From Dasyornis broadbenti (lineage: Eukaryota > Chordata > Aves > Passeriformes > Dasyornithidae): a stretch of DNA of 64,000 nt. Positions within the stretch are counted from its first letter, which is position 1. Each line of letters begins with the position of its first letter. Positions 48,346 to 60,553 of the stretch are shown one piece after another. Where the stretch lies: assembly GCA_013397935.1 (NCBI GenBank), contig VZRN01001796.1, forward strand, positions 285,386-349,385, given 5' to 3'. The notes beneath the pieces were generated by a model, which saw only the letters and a list, made by a program, of their open reading frames with translations, had not been told where the DNA came from and searched no databases. The position numbers were made by a program, and so were the translations under genes.

Positions 48346-49651
48346 CCAAACCCAAGAGGGCTGTTTGACTTGGAAGTCAGTTTGCAAAGTAGAAACTCAG
48401 GGAAGTCTGAGCCTGTGTTTTTGTGAGTCATGGACAAGTTTGAGTCTGATGGGATCTCTCCGAGTGTTGTGCTGATGAGTCCGTGGGTCCTGTGGCAGTC
48501 CTGGAGCACTGATTTGAAAAGGTAGCCCATGCTCAGCTGTTATTATGGGTTGTTACTGACCATTCTGTTTGAGACTTGTATGTTTTTACAGGATGGATTT
48601 GTGATTTTTCTCTTGTTTTCATTGATTCCAGCAAGTGGAATTCATACAGGTAAGACCGAAGGTGTAGAAACAGAAGAGGAATGAAAGCAGCACAGTCTTG
48701 TCCTGCGTAGGGAATTCAAAAAACGTTACTAAATTCTTCCATTTTTGTGGAGCTGCTTTCAACAGTGATAAATGACCTGCCCCAAATTTCAAGATGACTT
48801 TTCCATTTGCTGTGTGAAATTATGTAAAAGTCAGAGTAATAAGGAAAAAATGTTAACTTAATCTCGACTGCTTGAGTCCAGGTGGGGAGGGCTGACACTT
48901 ATTGCTGGGGTGTCGTTACAGTGGTTCCTAATTAACGTCTCTTGTTAAAGCCCCACTCCTGCAAGTGTCGGCTTCCTTTATTATTCCTTTTTATCCTGTA
49001 TTTGACCAGGGTGAGTTCTGCTGCAGTGGGATTCATGAGATGCACCCTAAAATAGTGAACAACCTGTCTGATCATCATCTTGGTAAAGGCCTGTCTGAGG
49101 GGGAGCTGTGGGTAAAGAGGAAAATGAGTTAAGAAAAAGCTTACGATCAATTAAAAGGAGGTGGCACATCTCAGATGCCGGGTGGGCTCGTTAAGGTTGC
49201 AAAGGTAAAAACTGGTAGGAAACTACCGCTGCCTGTGTGGTTAAAAGGAAAATTGCTGGGGGAATTCTCAGCATCATTCTGTGGCCTCATCCCTGAGAGG
49301 CCTCAGGGGACAGGATGGACAGGGGGAGAAGTGGCAGACCCAGGCCAGGGTGGGCCACAGCACGCCTTGGTTATGGAGCAAAAAAAATCTGGCAGTCAGG
49401 AGGCTTCTGTCCCCTTCTCGGGGTGTGGGAGGGGAAGAATGAAAAGAAATGGTGTACGGAGGCAGAGGGAGATACTCCTGCAGACAGGGGGTGTCCAGCA
49501 CTTCCAGGATGTAATTGTTAAAGGGAATTCGAGCTGGATCAAGGCTGAAATATTTGAACTGCATTCACAGCAGTGGCTGTCTTCCCTTCCTGCTCAGTAT
49601 CTGTGATGCACTGTGTTGCCGTTACTCCTTCCCTGATAATTTTTCACAAGG
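48346..49651. other. Non-coding stretch with a microexon-like site
   Basis: No repeat is recognised. It contains the 18-base candidate at 48,632-48,649. A frame of 143 codons on plus (49,175-49,606) has no recognisable domain. Confidence 0.55.
48632..48649 (+). other. Candidate 18-nt microexon
   Basis: A good pyrimidine tract (TTTTTCTCTTGTTTTCATTG) leads to ATTCCAG. The 18-base interval CAAGTGGAATTCATACAG is followed by the donor GTAAGA. The length is a multiple of three and would add six residues (QVEFIQ in phase 0). Microexons of this size are typical of neuronal adhesion and synaptic genes, but nothing here links it to a specific gene. Chance occurrence in 64 kb is quite possible. Confidence 0.3.
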
Positions 49652-49865
49652 CACGGAATCGTTTAGGTTGGAAAAGTCCCCTGAGGCCATCAAGTCCAAC
49701 CTATCCCTAATCACAGCTTTGTCAACCAGACCACGGCACCAAGGGCCACGACCAGTCTTTGCTTAAACATCTCCAGGGATGGGGACACCACCACCTCTCT
49801 GGGCTGCCCCCCTCAATGTCTGATCACCCTTTCTGTGAAGAAATTCCTTCTGAAGTCCTTCAGTA
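49652..49865 (-). mobile_element. CR1 LINE 3' fragment
   Basis: The plus strand reads 'gcacggaatcgtttaggttggaaaagtcccctgaggccatcaagtccaacc', then 'ccacggcaccaagggccac', 'aacatctccagggatggggacaccaccacctctctgggctgcccc' and 'ctttctgtgaagaaattcctt'. This is the reverse complement of a CR1 3' end of a third sequence type in this window. The right limit fades at about 49,865. Confidence 0.88.
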
Positions 49866-52800
49866 CAGCTCCTTTCACTGCCATTGTAGTGTTTGCAGAG
49901 GTAACTTTTGGAAGGTCCTTCCTTCTGTAAAAGTTGAGAAGCCTAAACCACTGCAGCTCCTACCAGATGAGCGTTTTGATTTTGAATGTTGACCCTTATT
50001 TGGAGGGCTGTTTTCAGGTAGTTTTCCTTTTCAGGGTTTTATCCTGACAGTGGATTTGCAGATTCCGAAGTTGGGCTATAGTTCTTATCCTAACGCATCA
50101 GATAATTTGTTACAGAACCCTGATTTACAAGGGAAGTTTTCTTGGTGTGAAGTTGCTGGTTAATGCAACATTAAACAAATGATCCCGTGTCTAAAATGTC
50201 TTGGAAGGTTCATTCTGGGAGAGAAATTTTAATGACTGGAGTCAGGTCCCTGTAAGAGGGAGGACAAGCTCCAAGGCTATAATCCGAAAAGGAAATGTAT
50301 GCAATTTAAATAAGAATCTGGGGATAAGACACAGAAGGTTGTGAAATCAGTAATGCGGAGTGAATTATTTAGGAAGGCGTGGGAAATCAAGAGATGATAG
50401 AGATGAGAGGCAGAAGTGGAGTTTGCAAAGTGTGTCCATCAGCAGGGCCTGTGCAGCACCAGGGGCAGATCAATAGCTGGGAGCTGCTGGGGCCCTGGCT
50501 CTGCGCGGGACCCGTGCCTGCCCGGATCCAGGCTGAGCCTTCGGCCTGACGCTGCTCCTGCCGGGGCTGGAAGCTTTCCAAAGGCCTCCGGTTGTTTCCG
50601 ACCCGCGTGTGCCGAGTGCTTTGGTGTGAACCTGCAGCGGGGCTCCTGCTCTGTCTTCTCCCGGAGAAATCTCCAGCCTGGGCGCCAGGGCTGCTCTGCA
50701 AACGGGGCTGACACACAGCACAAGGCACGGCTGCAGGAGCTGCTCCAAACTGCAGCGCTGCTCAAACCCAGCGTGTGGATGTAGGGCACAGCAAAGTCAT
50801 CTGGCTCTGAAGCCTGGTGTAAAAATACATCATCTTATCCTCTGCTGGAGAAGCAGAAGTCCTTCTCTCTTAAAGGAGAATTTATCAAAATGAACTATAT
50901 TGGGTTAAATCCATTTTCTTTGAAGTTGATGGTAAGGCTTCAACTGATGTAAATGGGAGTAGAATTAGGCCAACACTGATCACTTAAGGGAAATCAGAAT
51001 CTAGGCTAGAGAAAAGGCAAAGATCAGCTCTGCACAGATACAGAAATAGTTCCTGTGTGCTGTGCCACTGGTGGCTCCTGCGTGCTTCGGTTTGAGTGGG
51101 AGGGCTCCTTTCTAGGGCAAATGGCACCGAAATCACTGCACCCAGGGTGACACCGAGCCGAGGCTGCCAGCTGGGGGATGCTGGCGTTGTGCAGCTCCAG
51201 CTGCAGCACAGCGCTTCTCCCTGGGGACACTGAGCTCCCAGCCGGAGTTGCGGTGTCAGGCCTTGAGGAGCCCTCTGCCACCACGAGAGCCTCGCCCCCT
51301 GTGTCACTTTCCTGACAACTTGTGAGTCAGGACAAGTCCTTCCAACTTTGGGATTTGTAGTGCTGAGGTACTGAATAGTTTAAGTGCAAATGGTCCTAAG
51401 GATTTGAGCAAATGGATTTACCACCACCACCACTCCGCTTTTCCTGTGCCATCTGTGCCAGCGCTGTTGGTCCCTGCAGGAGGATGCCACCTGCAAGCTG
51501 CCTGTCTGTTTACCCCAGTGCTGGAAATAGCAACGCCAGCACAAAGAAATGTGTGGGTTTTAGTCAGTCCCATGGTGCTGAGGACTTGAGCTCCTTTTCA
51601 GCCACTGATTTGCTCCTTTTTTGTGTTTGGGCAGGGTCCTCCTGCTCTGTTCTGGCAGAGCAGAGAGGCACCTACCCCTGGAGTCAATGCAAACAGGCTG
51701 TTTACGAGGCTCCCTGGATCTGTGTGCTGGGATGTCACCCTGGTGCATGAAATGTCTTACACAATAGCAACAGAGCTGTGCTCAGAATGTGACTCTGGGG
51801 AGAAAACTCTGTCACAAGGAATGACAAATCCACCAGTGTTCCTTCTGCAATTAAAATGGCAACTTATCTCCGCGTGATTCATGCGCCTTCCTCTCGAGCT
51901 GGTGAGCTGCTCCCGAAAGGAAACGCTCCCATCTCTTGGTCCCCTGGCTCCTGTGCATCCCTGATTTGGTGTCTTTATACTGATCCAACCCTGGGGAGGT
52001 TTTAATCATAGGAGAATAAGCGCTTTGCCATTCCAGCACGGCTCCCTGGCCGCTCCCGACTGCAGCCACAATTCTATTAATCTGACTGCTGCCCGTTTAA
52101 GCATCGTCCTACATCTTGTCTGACAGTGGGGTAAACAGATTCAGCAAATAAACTGTGCTTCCTGTGAGCTCGCCAGTGGCAGATCAGGTCAAGCAGAGCA
52201 GCAGCTGAGCAGGAGCGAGCACACACAGCTCTGCCTGTGTCACTGCCTCCTGACTGTGATGTAAATGCCGAGCCTGAGTACGCACAGTGCCACAGGAATG
52301 CTTCCCAGCCTCTGAAAATGAGCTGTACGTGCTCCTGGCAGTCTCAGGGTGACACTGGGGAGCTGCAGCTTCCAGAAAGGGTTAAGGGAGTTTAGATGAC
52401 AGCTGTGTGTTTTTCCTATTTGTCCATTTTCCTGAAGGTCACTCGAGTTGCTGTTAGAGAAATGGGAAGGCTCTGTTGTGCTCACTGAAATTATTCCCAC
52501 AAATCATTTTGGACAATGGGAATATAAATCCTTTTTAAAATGGTTGTGCTAGAGCTTGGGTAAGTTTTGTCCTTGCAAGAAGCAACAAAAAAAGCAAGAC
52601 AAACATAAGGTTATTAAGGAACACGTCTGAGGAAGTGTTTTCTCTTCATTTTCAAAGAAGGCAAAACAATAATCACAGGAACATATGTGAAAAAAGTCGT
52701 CTTGATTTCAAATGCTAAAAAACCTGCATTGATTTACATGGAGAGCACCAGATTGAGACAGGCTGAAGCGAGAGGTGGGATCTTGTTTGCTAGTCCCCAA

Positions 52801-55493
52801 CCTGGCTGAGTTGCTCACTGCCATCAGGAGTGGGCTGGATCTGCATTTGGTGATAGCAGGTGGGTTCGGTGCATGCAAATCAGGGATGTGGGCTCTGCTT
52901 TGATCAGTTTTGCTTCATTTTCTGAGATAAGCTTGTATTTTTATTTTTTGGGGGTTGTAGTTAAACCTGCAGAGAACTGACAATTCCCTTTTATTATTCT
53001 GGAGATTGTTGTGGGGGTGCTCTCTCTGTGAGATTTCTGATTTAATAAAGCAGATTCAGAGGTTGCTTAAAATTATCAGAAGTCTGGTAATTCTAAGTCT
53101 CTGACATCTGAATTATTTCAGATGGGCCCACAAAACATAACTAAGGAAAACAAAGCTGCTGCAGGAGGTGTGAGTTTGCTTCTCTAGGAAATATGCAGGA
53201 GTTGATGAGAGTGAAAACCTTGGGAACAACTGGATTTGGTTTTTGTTTACTGGCAGATTTCAGGTGTTACGTCAATGCAGGGGGTTTGACTCAAACAGAT
53301 TAACCATGGGAATGCCAGTGTTCAAAACTTGTTTAATTGGTGCACCCTCTGCACACCAAGCCAAAGATGACCAATAACATTTCAGGTCGATTATATTATG
53401 ATTAATCATTTTGGCTATTTTAGACGTGTTCAGAGCTAGTCTGGATCTTCAGAGAATTTGGTAATTCCTCGTTACCACATCTGCCTGTAGGGGGAGAGAT
53501 TTAATTTCATTGGTCCATTGGGTGCCTCCACAGCTATCATGGCATAAAACATTCCTTTGGGAATCCTTGACTTGTGAAATATCTGTGGGCCTGGGGTCAG
53601 AGGAAAGGATGTGGCTTTCCAACAGAGCTGAATGGTCACTGGTGCTGGGTGAGGTGAAGATTCACAGCTTTATCAAAACCATTTGGGGTCGCAAGTGGGA
53701 CTCAAAGCACCGCAGTAACCACGTGGTATTTTTGTAGCAGTGTTGACCCTGAAAGGGTTTGGAGCCCAAGCAATCAATAAAGCAGCATACTCTGGAACTG
53801 GATGGAGCCTCACAAATGGGAGCAGTCAGCTTATCTGGGTGTATTTCTCCCAAACTGCTCAAGATATCTCGTCCAAAATTTCCCTTTTAGGCATGTATTG
53901 ATACTCCGATAGGAAATGAACACAGGATGGGATTTCATTTTCAAAAAACAACTTCATAGTCAAAAACCAGAACATTCTGTGTTGGATCAGTTTCCGAGGG
54001 GTAAAATCAACAGATAGCATTTTCTTTTTTTCAGAAACTTTATTTAGATTAAGAAAGGGTGAAAAACACCATGCTAAAAATATGGTAAATTTGTTATGAT
54101 CTCAGTATCCCCAGAGAAGCTCTTCTTATGAGAACACTTGTTGCTTTCACTCTTTTAATTTTCAGATCTGCTTGGAATCTGCAGCCACAGGTGTTGCTCC
54201 CGGTGAATGCATCATGAACAGTATTTAAACTGAATTAAACAGAATATTTCAGTGTCCAGTCATGACCAGTGCCTGGTAGCTGAGGAGTTTTGGTGGAAGT
54301 CATTGCACAGTCACTGTCCCCCACCTCCAAACCCAGGCCTGGCCTCTTGAAAAGCAGTTGTGAGGTTTGCTGAAGGCTTTGGAATGTTTCACAAAGCCTG
54401 CAGTCTTCTAATATGAAAAAATCAGTGGGAACATGGGAAACGTGGGTTTACTCCCCTACTGGTTTTGTTTAATTCGAGAATTGAGCAGAACTCTCGGCTG
54501 TCCAGAGAATATTCTAATAATTAATCTGCAGAATGATTTTCAGTTTCTTCTGCTGACCATTGATTCTGTGGTGGTTGGAGGGTTTTTCCCCCAACAAAAC
54601 AGAACAGTTTCAATTCCAGGGACTGAAATGCAGGTGTTGTGGTGGGAAGCTGCTACCAGAAAAGGAGAAAGAAAGAATAGTTCTTACTTCACCTTCCCAA
54701 ATACACTCGTTATTTATCTTGCAGAATATACACGAGGTCCACAAATGATCTACTGAAGCTCAAAAGCAAGATGGTTATCCAGTACTCAGCGCACTTAACA
54801 ACTGAAATATGTGCATGAAGAAATGCAAATTGTCCCCATGCCACCACCACGCAATGGGACAAATTAATTACCTTTTTTTTTTTTACCAAATATGCACAAG
54901 GAAAAAAAAAAGTCACTGAAACCCCTGAAAAAAAAAAAAAAAAAGAAGAAGAAAATTCCAGCTCTTAGTACACCATCCAGAAAGCTGGCACCTGGTACAC
55001 ATTTTGTGAGTAAATGGCGGTCGTGTTCCCAAATGGAAGATTTCGCTGAGAACACTCTCTGTCAGCCTCTCACAAAAATACCTTTTCAACTCAATTGTCT
55101 CTGCTTGTCCCCACCACCGTGCTGAAGCGATGAGGAGGGAGCTGTTCCCAAAACAGACGAGTCATTTGCTGGAAATAGACTTTAGATCAACACATTTGAT
55201 TACGAGGAGAAATCAAGCTGAGCTCGTGCACTTTGTGCAGCACAGGTCTGTGTTCTCTGCAAGAGCCATGCTTAAAATCAGCAAACAATCACGCTCTGTA
55301 GCAGCTGAGACATCCAGATGGTCTCAGTTTATCCCTCATTAAAACACACTTCAGTGTTCCAATCTTTAGATAAAGATAGGCCCCAATAGCTGTGGCAAGG
55401 CCCATATCCTAAAAGAAAGGTCACAAGCATCGAGGCACTTACAGAAAATGCATCCCAGAGCAGCCCCAGAGCCTTGGTTGTGTCCCAAGGTTG
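49866..55493. other. Non-coding stretch, no gene seen
   Basis: GC-richer patches at 50,410-50,770 and 51,020-51,310 carry overlapping unrecognised frames of 86-122 codons on both strands. The rest is AT-rich. A run with A-rich and GAA units lies at 54,900-54,952. No CR1 or other repeat family is recognised. Confidence 0.6.
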
Positions 55494-55985
55494 TGGAATC
55501 ATCGAATCCAGAGTTGTTTGGGTTGGGAAGAGACCTTAAAGCCCATCTCATCCCATCTCCAGCCGTGGGCAGGGACACCTTCCACTGCCCCAGGCTGCTC
55601 CAAGCCCTGTCCAGCCTGGCCTTGGGCACTGCCAGGGATCCAGGGGCAGCCACAGCTGCTCTGGGCACCCTGGGCCAGGGCCTCTCCACCCTCCCAGGGA
55701 AGGAATTCTCCCTAACAGCCAATCCAACCCCAAATTACCTCCAGCAGGGGAAAGTGCCAGCAGCTGACCACTTCACTAAAACCAGCTGCTCAAAGGTATG
55801 GCTGATCCCTGAGGAGTCTCCCAGCTTCCCACGTCCCATCCAGCTCTGCCCTCTGCCAGGGGGAAGCCGCTTCTCTTTGTCCTGTCCCTCCAACCCTTGT
55901 TCCCAGTCCCTCTCCAGCTCTCCTGGAGCCCCTTTAGGCCCTGGAAGGGGCTCTGAGGTCTCCCCAGAGTCTTCTCTGGGCTTTT
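55494..55985 (-). mobile_element. CR1 LINE copy A with internal non-consensus segment
   Basis: The left part (to about 55,710) is the reverse complement of a typical CR1 3' end: 'gggcagggacaccttccactgccccaggctgctccaagccctgtccagcctgg' and so on. At about 55,834 the CR1 consensus resumes with 'tcccatccagctctgccctctgcc' and continues through 'ccctctccagctctcctggagcccctttaggccctggaaggggctctgaggtctcc'. Between them lies a segment of about 115 bases that I do not recognise as CR1 consensus and that is shared with the copy at 60.24-60.55 kb. Confidence 0.88.
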
Positions 55986-58900
55986 CTGTAGCTGGGGCTC
56001 TGTGGTTCCGGTGGGAGCCTTGGAGTTGATCTTCCCAGTGCCAGCAGCGCTGCAGCAGGCGCTGCAAGGGAGCGTACAGCTCGTGTCCTTTGCATCCATT
56101 GCGTTCCCACACACCCAGGGAGGGCTCAGAACTCCTGTGGCCCTTCCCTTCTGCCCTTGCTGGGAGGAGGCAGCAGAGGAGGAGCCGCTGGAAGCATCTG
56201 ATCCACGAGTCAGGTGCTCACAGAGTGCCATGAGAGACTCATCTCCATCTTCCCGTCTTTCTTCGTGTGCGGGGCAATTAACGAGGAGCCCGATTGTGCT
56301 GAAATCTGAGCAGCTGCTGAAGGGCTTTGCCGGCCAGGAGGCCGAGTGTCCTGCAGCTAATGATGTCATTCATTAATCTATTAGCTCTTGATGACGGACA
56401 CGAGGGTCACTGAGAAGGATTCAGAACCTACCTGGCAATTCTTGAATTATTTATTCCTTGTATATTGATAATTCCTTACTGCTGGGCTGCAGCCACGTGA
56501 AATCCTTGCAGGGAGTTCTAGTTTAGGGATTCACAGAGAAAGTTCCTGTTTCTTCCTTGTTCTCCCGGTGTTTTTTTTTTTCCCCACATATGCAGATAAC
56601 TAATGTAGCTTAAGAGATGCAGAGTAGGAAGATTAATCTCTCTTCCCCCTTGCAGCTCCTAAAGAAAGTTAGAGCTTTATAGCTTCAAAAGAGAACATTT
56701 TATTTTTAAGTTGCTATTAATAGCACAGAAAATTAAAAGCTCATCATGGTTAGGATGAGATCCCAATTGAACTTGACAGGGGAGAAGATATTTAATAAAA
56801 GTACCAGGCATGATGATGGCTTTAAAATAAATCTGTGTGTTAATAGCTAAATTATGAGGCGATAATCTGCTGGTCTGTTTAAAGATGTGTTTGTAGGAGG
56901 ATTTTGGGATGACCCCATAGATAATGCACGCTTGTTGGTATGTCCTGTCCTACTGCTTATATTTTTTGGCTAATTGTATGATTTTAAGGTTGGGCAGCAG
57001 CATTCCACATAGCTGTGATCGCCTTTTATCCATCAATTGATGTCTGCTGCTGTTTTATCAGCTTATTTTTCTGAGCCACCAGCTAGGATAATGTGCTTGA
57101 GGGAAAATTATACCCTACATCAGTGGTTTTGTTACAGCATGTTGTACATTATTGGTAATTTGAATGCACCCAGATAAAAATAGAAAGGTTAAGTAGTTTT
57201 CCAAATGTTGCTTCTGTGAAGCAGAAAGAGAGCAATGTCTGTACTCATATACGTTTTGGAGGGAAGAGTGGTTTTTTATTTTATTTCCCCTTTGCTAAAA
57301 TTGATGCTTTCCCTCAAGCTGAATGTAGAGAACACTTTGCTTTGGAAATTTTTCTTCCTAAAATCTTTTTTTTGTTGTGTTTTTTTTTTTTTTTTAATTA
57401 TTCTTCCTGATGGATGTTTGGGTTTAATGAGCCGGTTTTTAGCATCAATGTGCCAGTTCTGTCTGCATATGCCTGTCCCCAAAGTGCCTTCCCGTGGGCC
57501 AGGTGGTGAGTGCTGGTGCCAAGGAGCAGGAGCTGGAATCCCACGGCGCCCAGTGCCCTCTGCAAGTGTCCCTGGCTCCGGCAGCTCCTGGGCACGGCCC
57601 TCACTCCCCTCCTTCCTTCTGCTTGGGGGCTCTCAAATGTTCCTCGTGCCCCTGCCCGGGTGTTGGCAGGCAGGAGCAAGGTCATTTTGGTGAGGTATTT
57701 ATGTAGGGCCTGTCTGGGATTTCTGTAAAACCGTAGTTCGTCGTTTCTGTTCCAAAATGATTTCGTGATTCTCTGTGTATGACAATAACCTGTGCAAAAA
57801 AAAAAAAAGTATTTGGATAGGGCTGCCTGATAGCCATCTCCTCAGAATCCTTTGTGCTTGTCCTATTTAAAATCACTGCAGAACATCACTGTGTGTCTTT
57901 CAGCTAATGCCCACTGAGATTTAAAACCTCCTTTCTGGCTGCTCTCTTTCTTACGAGTGACCTTGGCTGCCAGCTCCTATTGTCCCCCCGAGTCCTGCGG
58001 GGAGGGTTTTTTCCCCTCTCCTCCTTTCACATGGATTTTCCTGCAGCAGCCTCACCTCTCCAGCAGCCCCGCTCCTCCCGCCTTGCAGGGAAGATGTTAC
58101 AAATCCCAGCGCAGAACGCGTGTTTATCATTTCCTTAGTGATTAAAAATGCGATGGGGGCTGTTAGGGTCGGGCCTATCCCAGCGCTTCCCTTTCTCCTC
58201 CCCGATTAAAGGGAATAAGAATCACCTGTGGTTTTCATGGCAGGTGAGAGCCATCAGCCAGCTGGGGGCGGCTGGGGGCTCTCGGCTCTCATTTCAGCTG
58301 GGGCCAGGCAAAGATTCTTCCCAAATCATCACTTCAGCTGCAATTTATTGTTCTAACTTTCTGTTACCCGCAAGCTCGCGGCTGAGGACGTTTGCCTGTG
58401 AAGCTGGAGCTCAAAGCTGCCCAGGTTTGGATCTGTCTTTAGTAACAAAGATGGGTTGGTTCACCTCTCACAGGGGAATTTTATAAAGCCGTGGCTGTAA
58501 AGGTTATTTAGGTGGGGTTTTTTTTTGGGGCAAAAAATGTATGCCTTTGGAGAGAAAATGCTTGAAGCAAATACATGCTTTTGAAGGGAAACAGCTTTTG
58601 TCTTCTGCCACCTATTTTCCACCAGACGGAACAAAGCTAAAGACGTGTTTTCCTTTATCTCTGGTGCCAGCATAACGATGGTCTGAGAGTTCAGTGGCAT
58701 AGAGGAGATTTAAAGAGATGCCAAGTTTTACAGGAGCTGAACTCTCCTCTGCGTGCTGGGGGTGGTAGACTACTGGTAGTTTATTTTTAGCAGTTTATAA
58801 CCTATTAAAGCTCGGTTTTAAATTTGTTATACTTCCACCTGCTGCTTTTTAATTCTGATAAAGAGGTGAGGAGGGGTAGGAGTGCCCTGTGATGTGCAGG

Positions 58901-60239
58901 CTCACAGCAGGACAGGCTGGGGTTTATACCCTTAGTTAGCGAAAATGATCTCCTGCCATCAAATGTACAGGTGGCAACAAAAATCTCCCTGAGATGGTCC
59001 CTGTTGGTTATAATTTGGTCTCCTTGTTCTCATTTTGGAGAACTGCATGCCATCCCAAGAACAAAATAGCCCAGTCTTATGGAATAATTTCAGCTTTTTG
59101 AATTTTTTTTTTTTAAAGAAAAAGATGTAAAAGTTCTTTTCACTGTTAACAAAAAGAAAATGTAGATATATGTTCAGAAGAACAGATTATAGTCTGCAGT
59201 TTGCTTTTTCAGCCTCTATTGGAATGGTGCATGAGAAAAACGTGCCTCTTCCGACTCCACTTGTATCTATTTCAATTTAGCCATGAAATAACAATATATT
59301 GTTAGGGGTTTCTTAGATGATTTACTTTCCTATTTTGTGTTCTCCCTGTTTTATTAGCCTGCTTTTGCACTTACTTTGCATGGAAGCTGCGTTTTCTGGA
59401 TCTCATTAACAACCGATGGTACTGCACGACAAGCTTCAGCATTGCTTTTGTGGCTTTATACCTTAATGTTGTAGTAAGGTGCCTCTGACAGCCGAGCCAA
59501 GGTGGCAGGAGAGAGCTCTACAAATTGAGACTGGAATGGAAGTTGGTTTAGTTTGTTTGGGGGGCTTTTTTTTTTCTTTTTCCCCCTCTTTTCTTCCTTT
59601 TTCCTTTTATTTTTCCCTCCCCTGGACCAGCTGTTTCTCATGATCTGTTTGATGCTCAGCATTTCATCTGCTGAGCAATCACATGCACCTGAAAAACAGG
59701 AGGCACTCCTGGCAAAATGGATTTCTCTGCAACCAGTCCTGAAGCCACTCTTAGATAAAAGCCATTGTTGTGGGCCTAACCCTGAAATTCTGGCATTTTT
59801 GGCTAAACACAGCAATCTGATTCCAGCTTTGTGCGGCTGTGCTGTGGCCTCCTGTCTTTCGGCTAAAGGTCTGTTAAATCTGCTTTGATTTTCTTGACTT
59901 TTATAGACAACAATAGTCAGCCAGTCCTTTTCCCTGCTAATGGCTGGGTGATTTATGTGATAGATGCTGACAGAAGGACAGAGAAAACAGCAGAACAAGG
60001 CCAGGGTTGAGTTGGTTTTTTTGGGGTTTTTTTTGGGTTTTCTTGTCCCTTAATGGTCTCCCTTGGGTTGTTATGTGGAAATTTGAACTTCTTTCTTAGG
60101 GATACGAGTGTCAACACTGATCATGCCCCAATAGTGGGGATGTTAAAATAGGAAAGGTCTCTTCTGTGAAAAATGTTTGGGTTTGATCTTGCCTGTAAAT
60201 CGTTTATGTTGCAAGGTATTTCCTGCAGGTTCCAGAAGC
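55986..60239. other. Non-coding stretch, includes conserved-element-like block
   Basis: The part at 55,990-56,380 is GC-rich with unrecognised frames. The block at 56,690-57,200 is long, complex and AT-rich, with many TAAT cores and a 12-base palindrome CATCAATTGATG at 57,031-57,042; it resembles a conserved developmental enhancer in texture. T runs lie near 57,380. A homopyrimidine tract lies at 59,565-59,623 and a G/T-rich tract at 60,009-60,045. Confidence 0.5.
59565..59623. repeat. Homopyrimidine tract
   Basis: Some 59 bases of C and T are interrupted by a single A at 59,609. Long pyrimidine/purine tracts can form triplex (H-DNA) structures. The long lysine-rich stretch in the minus-strand frame is a by-product. 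Confidence 0.9.
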
Positions 60240-60553
60240 AGCTGGGTGACTCCCTCAGGGATCAGCCACACCTTTGAGCAGCTGGTTTTGGTAAAATAAT
60301 CAGCTGCTGGCACTTTCCCCTGCTGGGGGTAATTTAGGGTTGGATTGGCTGCTGGGGGAAATCCGTGGCAATGAAGGTGGGGAGGCCCTGGCCCAGGGTG
60401 CCCAGAGCAGCTGTGGCTGCCCCTGGATCCCTGGCAGTGCCCAAGGCCAGGCTGGACAGGGCTTGGAGCAGCCTGGGATGGTGGGAGATGTCCCTGCCCT
60501 GGCAGGGGTGGCACTGGATGAAAATCCTTCCCAACCCGAACCGTTCTGGGGCT
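60240..60553 (+). mobile_element. CR1 LINE copy B, same variant as copy A, inverted
   Basis: The right part (about 60,380-60,553) is the sense CR1 3' end: 'ggccctggcccagggtgcccagagcagctgtggctgcccctggatccc' and so on. The left part (60,240-60,352) is the segment also found inside copy A, in inverted order relative to the window. The left end of the similarity (agctgggtgactc) is where this copy appears to be 5'-truncated. Copies A and B are in opposite orientation, about 4.3 kb apart. Confidence 0.88.

Noticed and set aside
55448..56029. 193-codon plus-strand frame, with a 197-codon minus-strand frame at 55,776-56,369
   Set aside because: The plus-strand frame is almost wholly CR1 copy A. The minus-strand frame is half CR1, runs on into unrelated GC-rich flank, and shows no recognisable domain.
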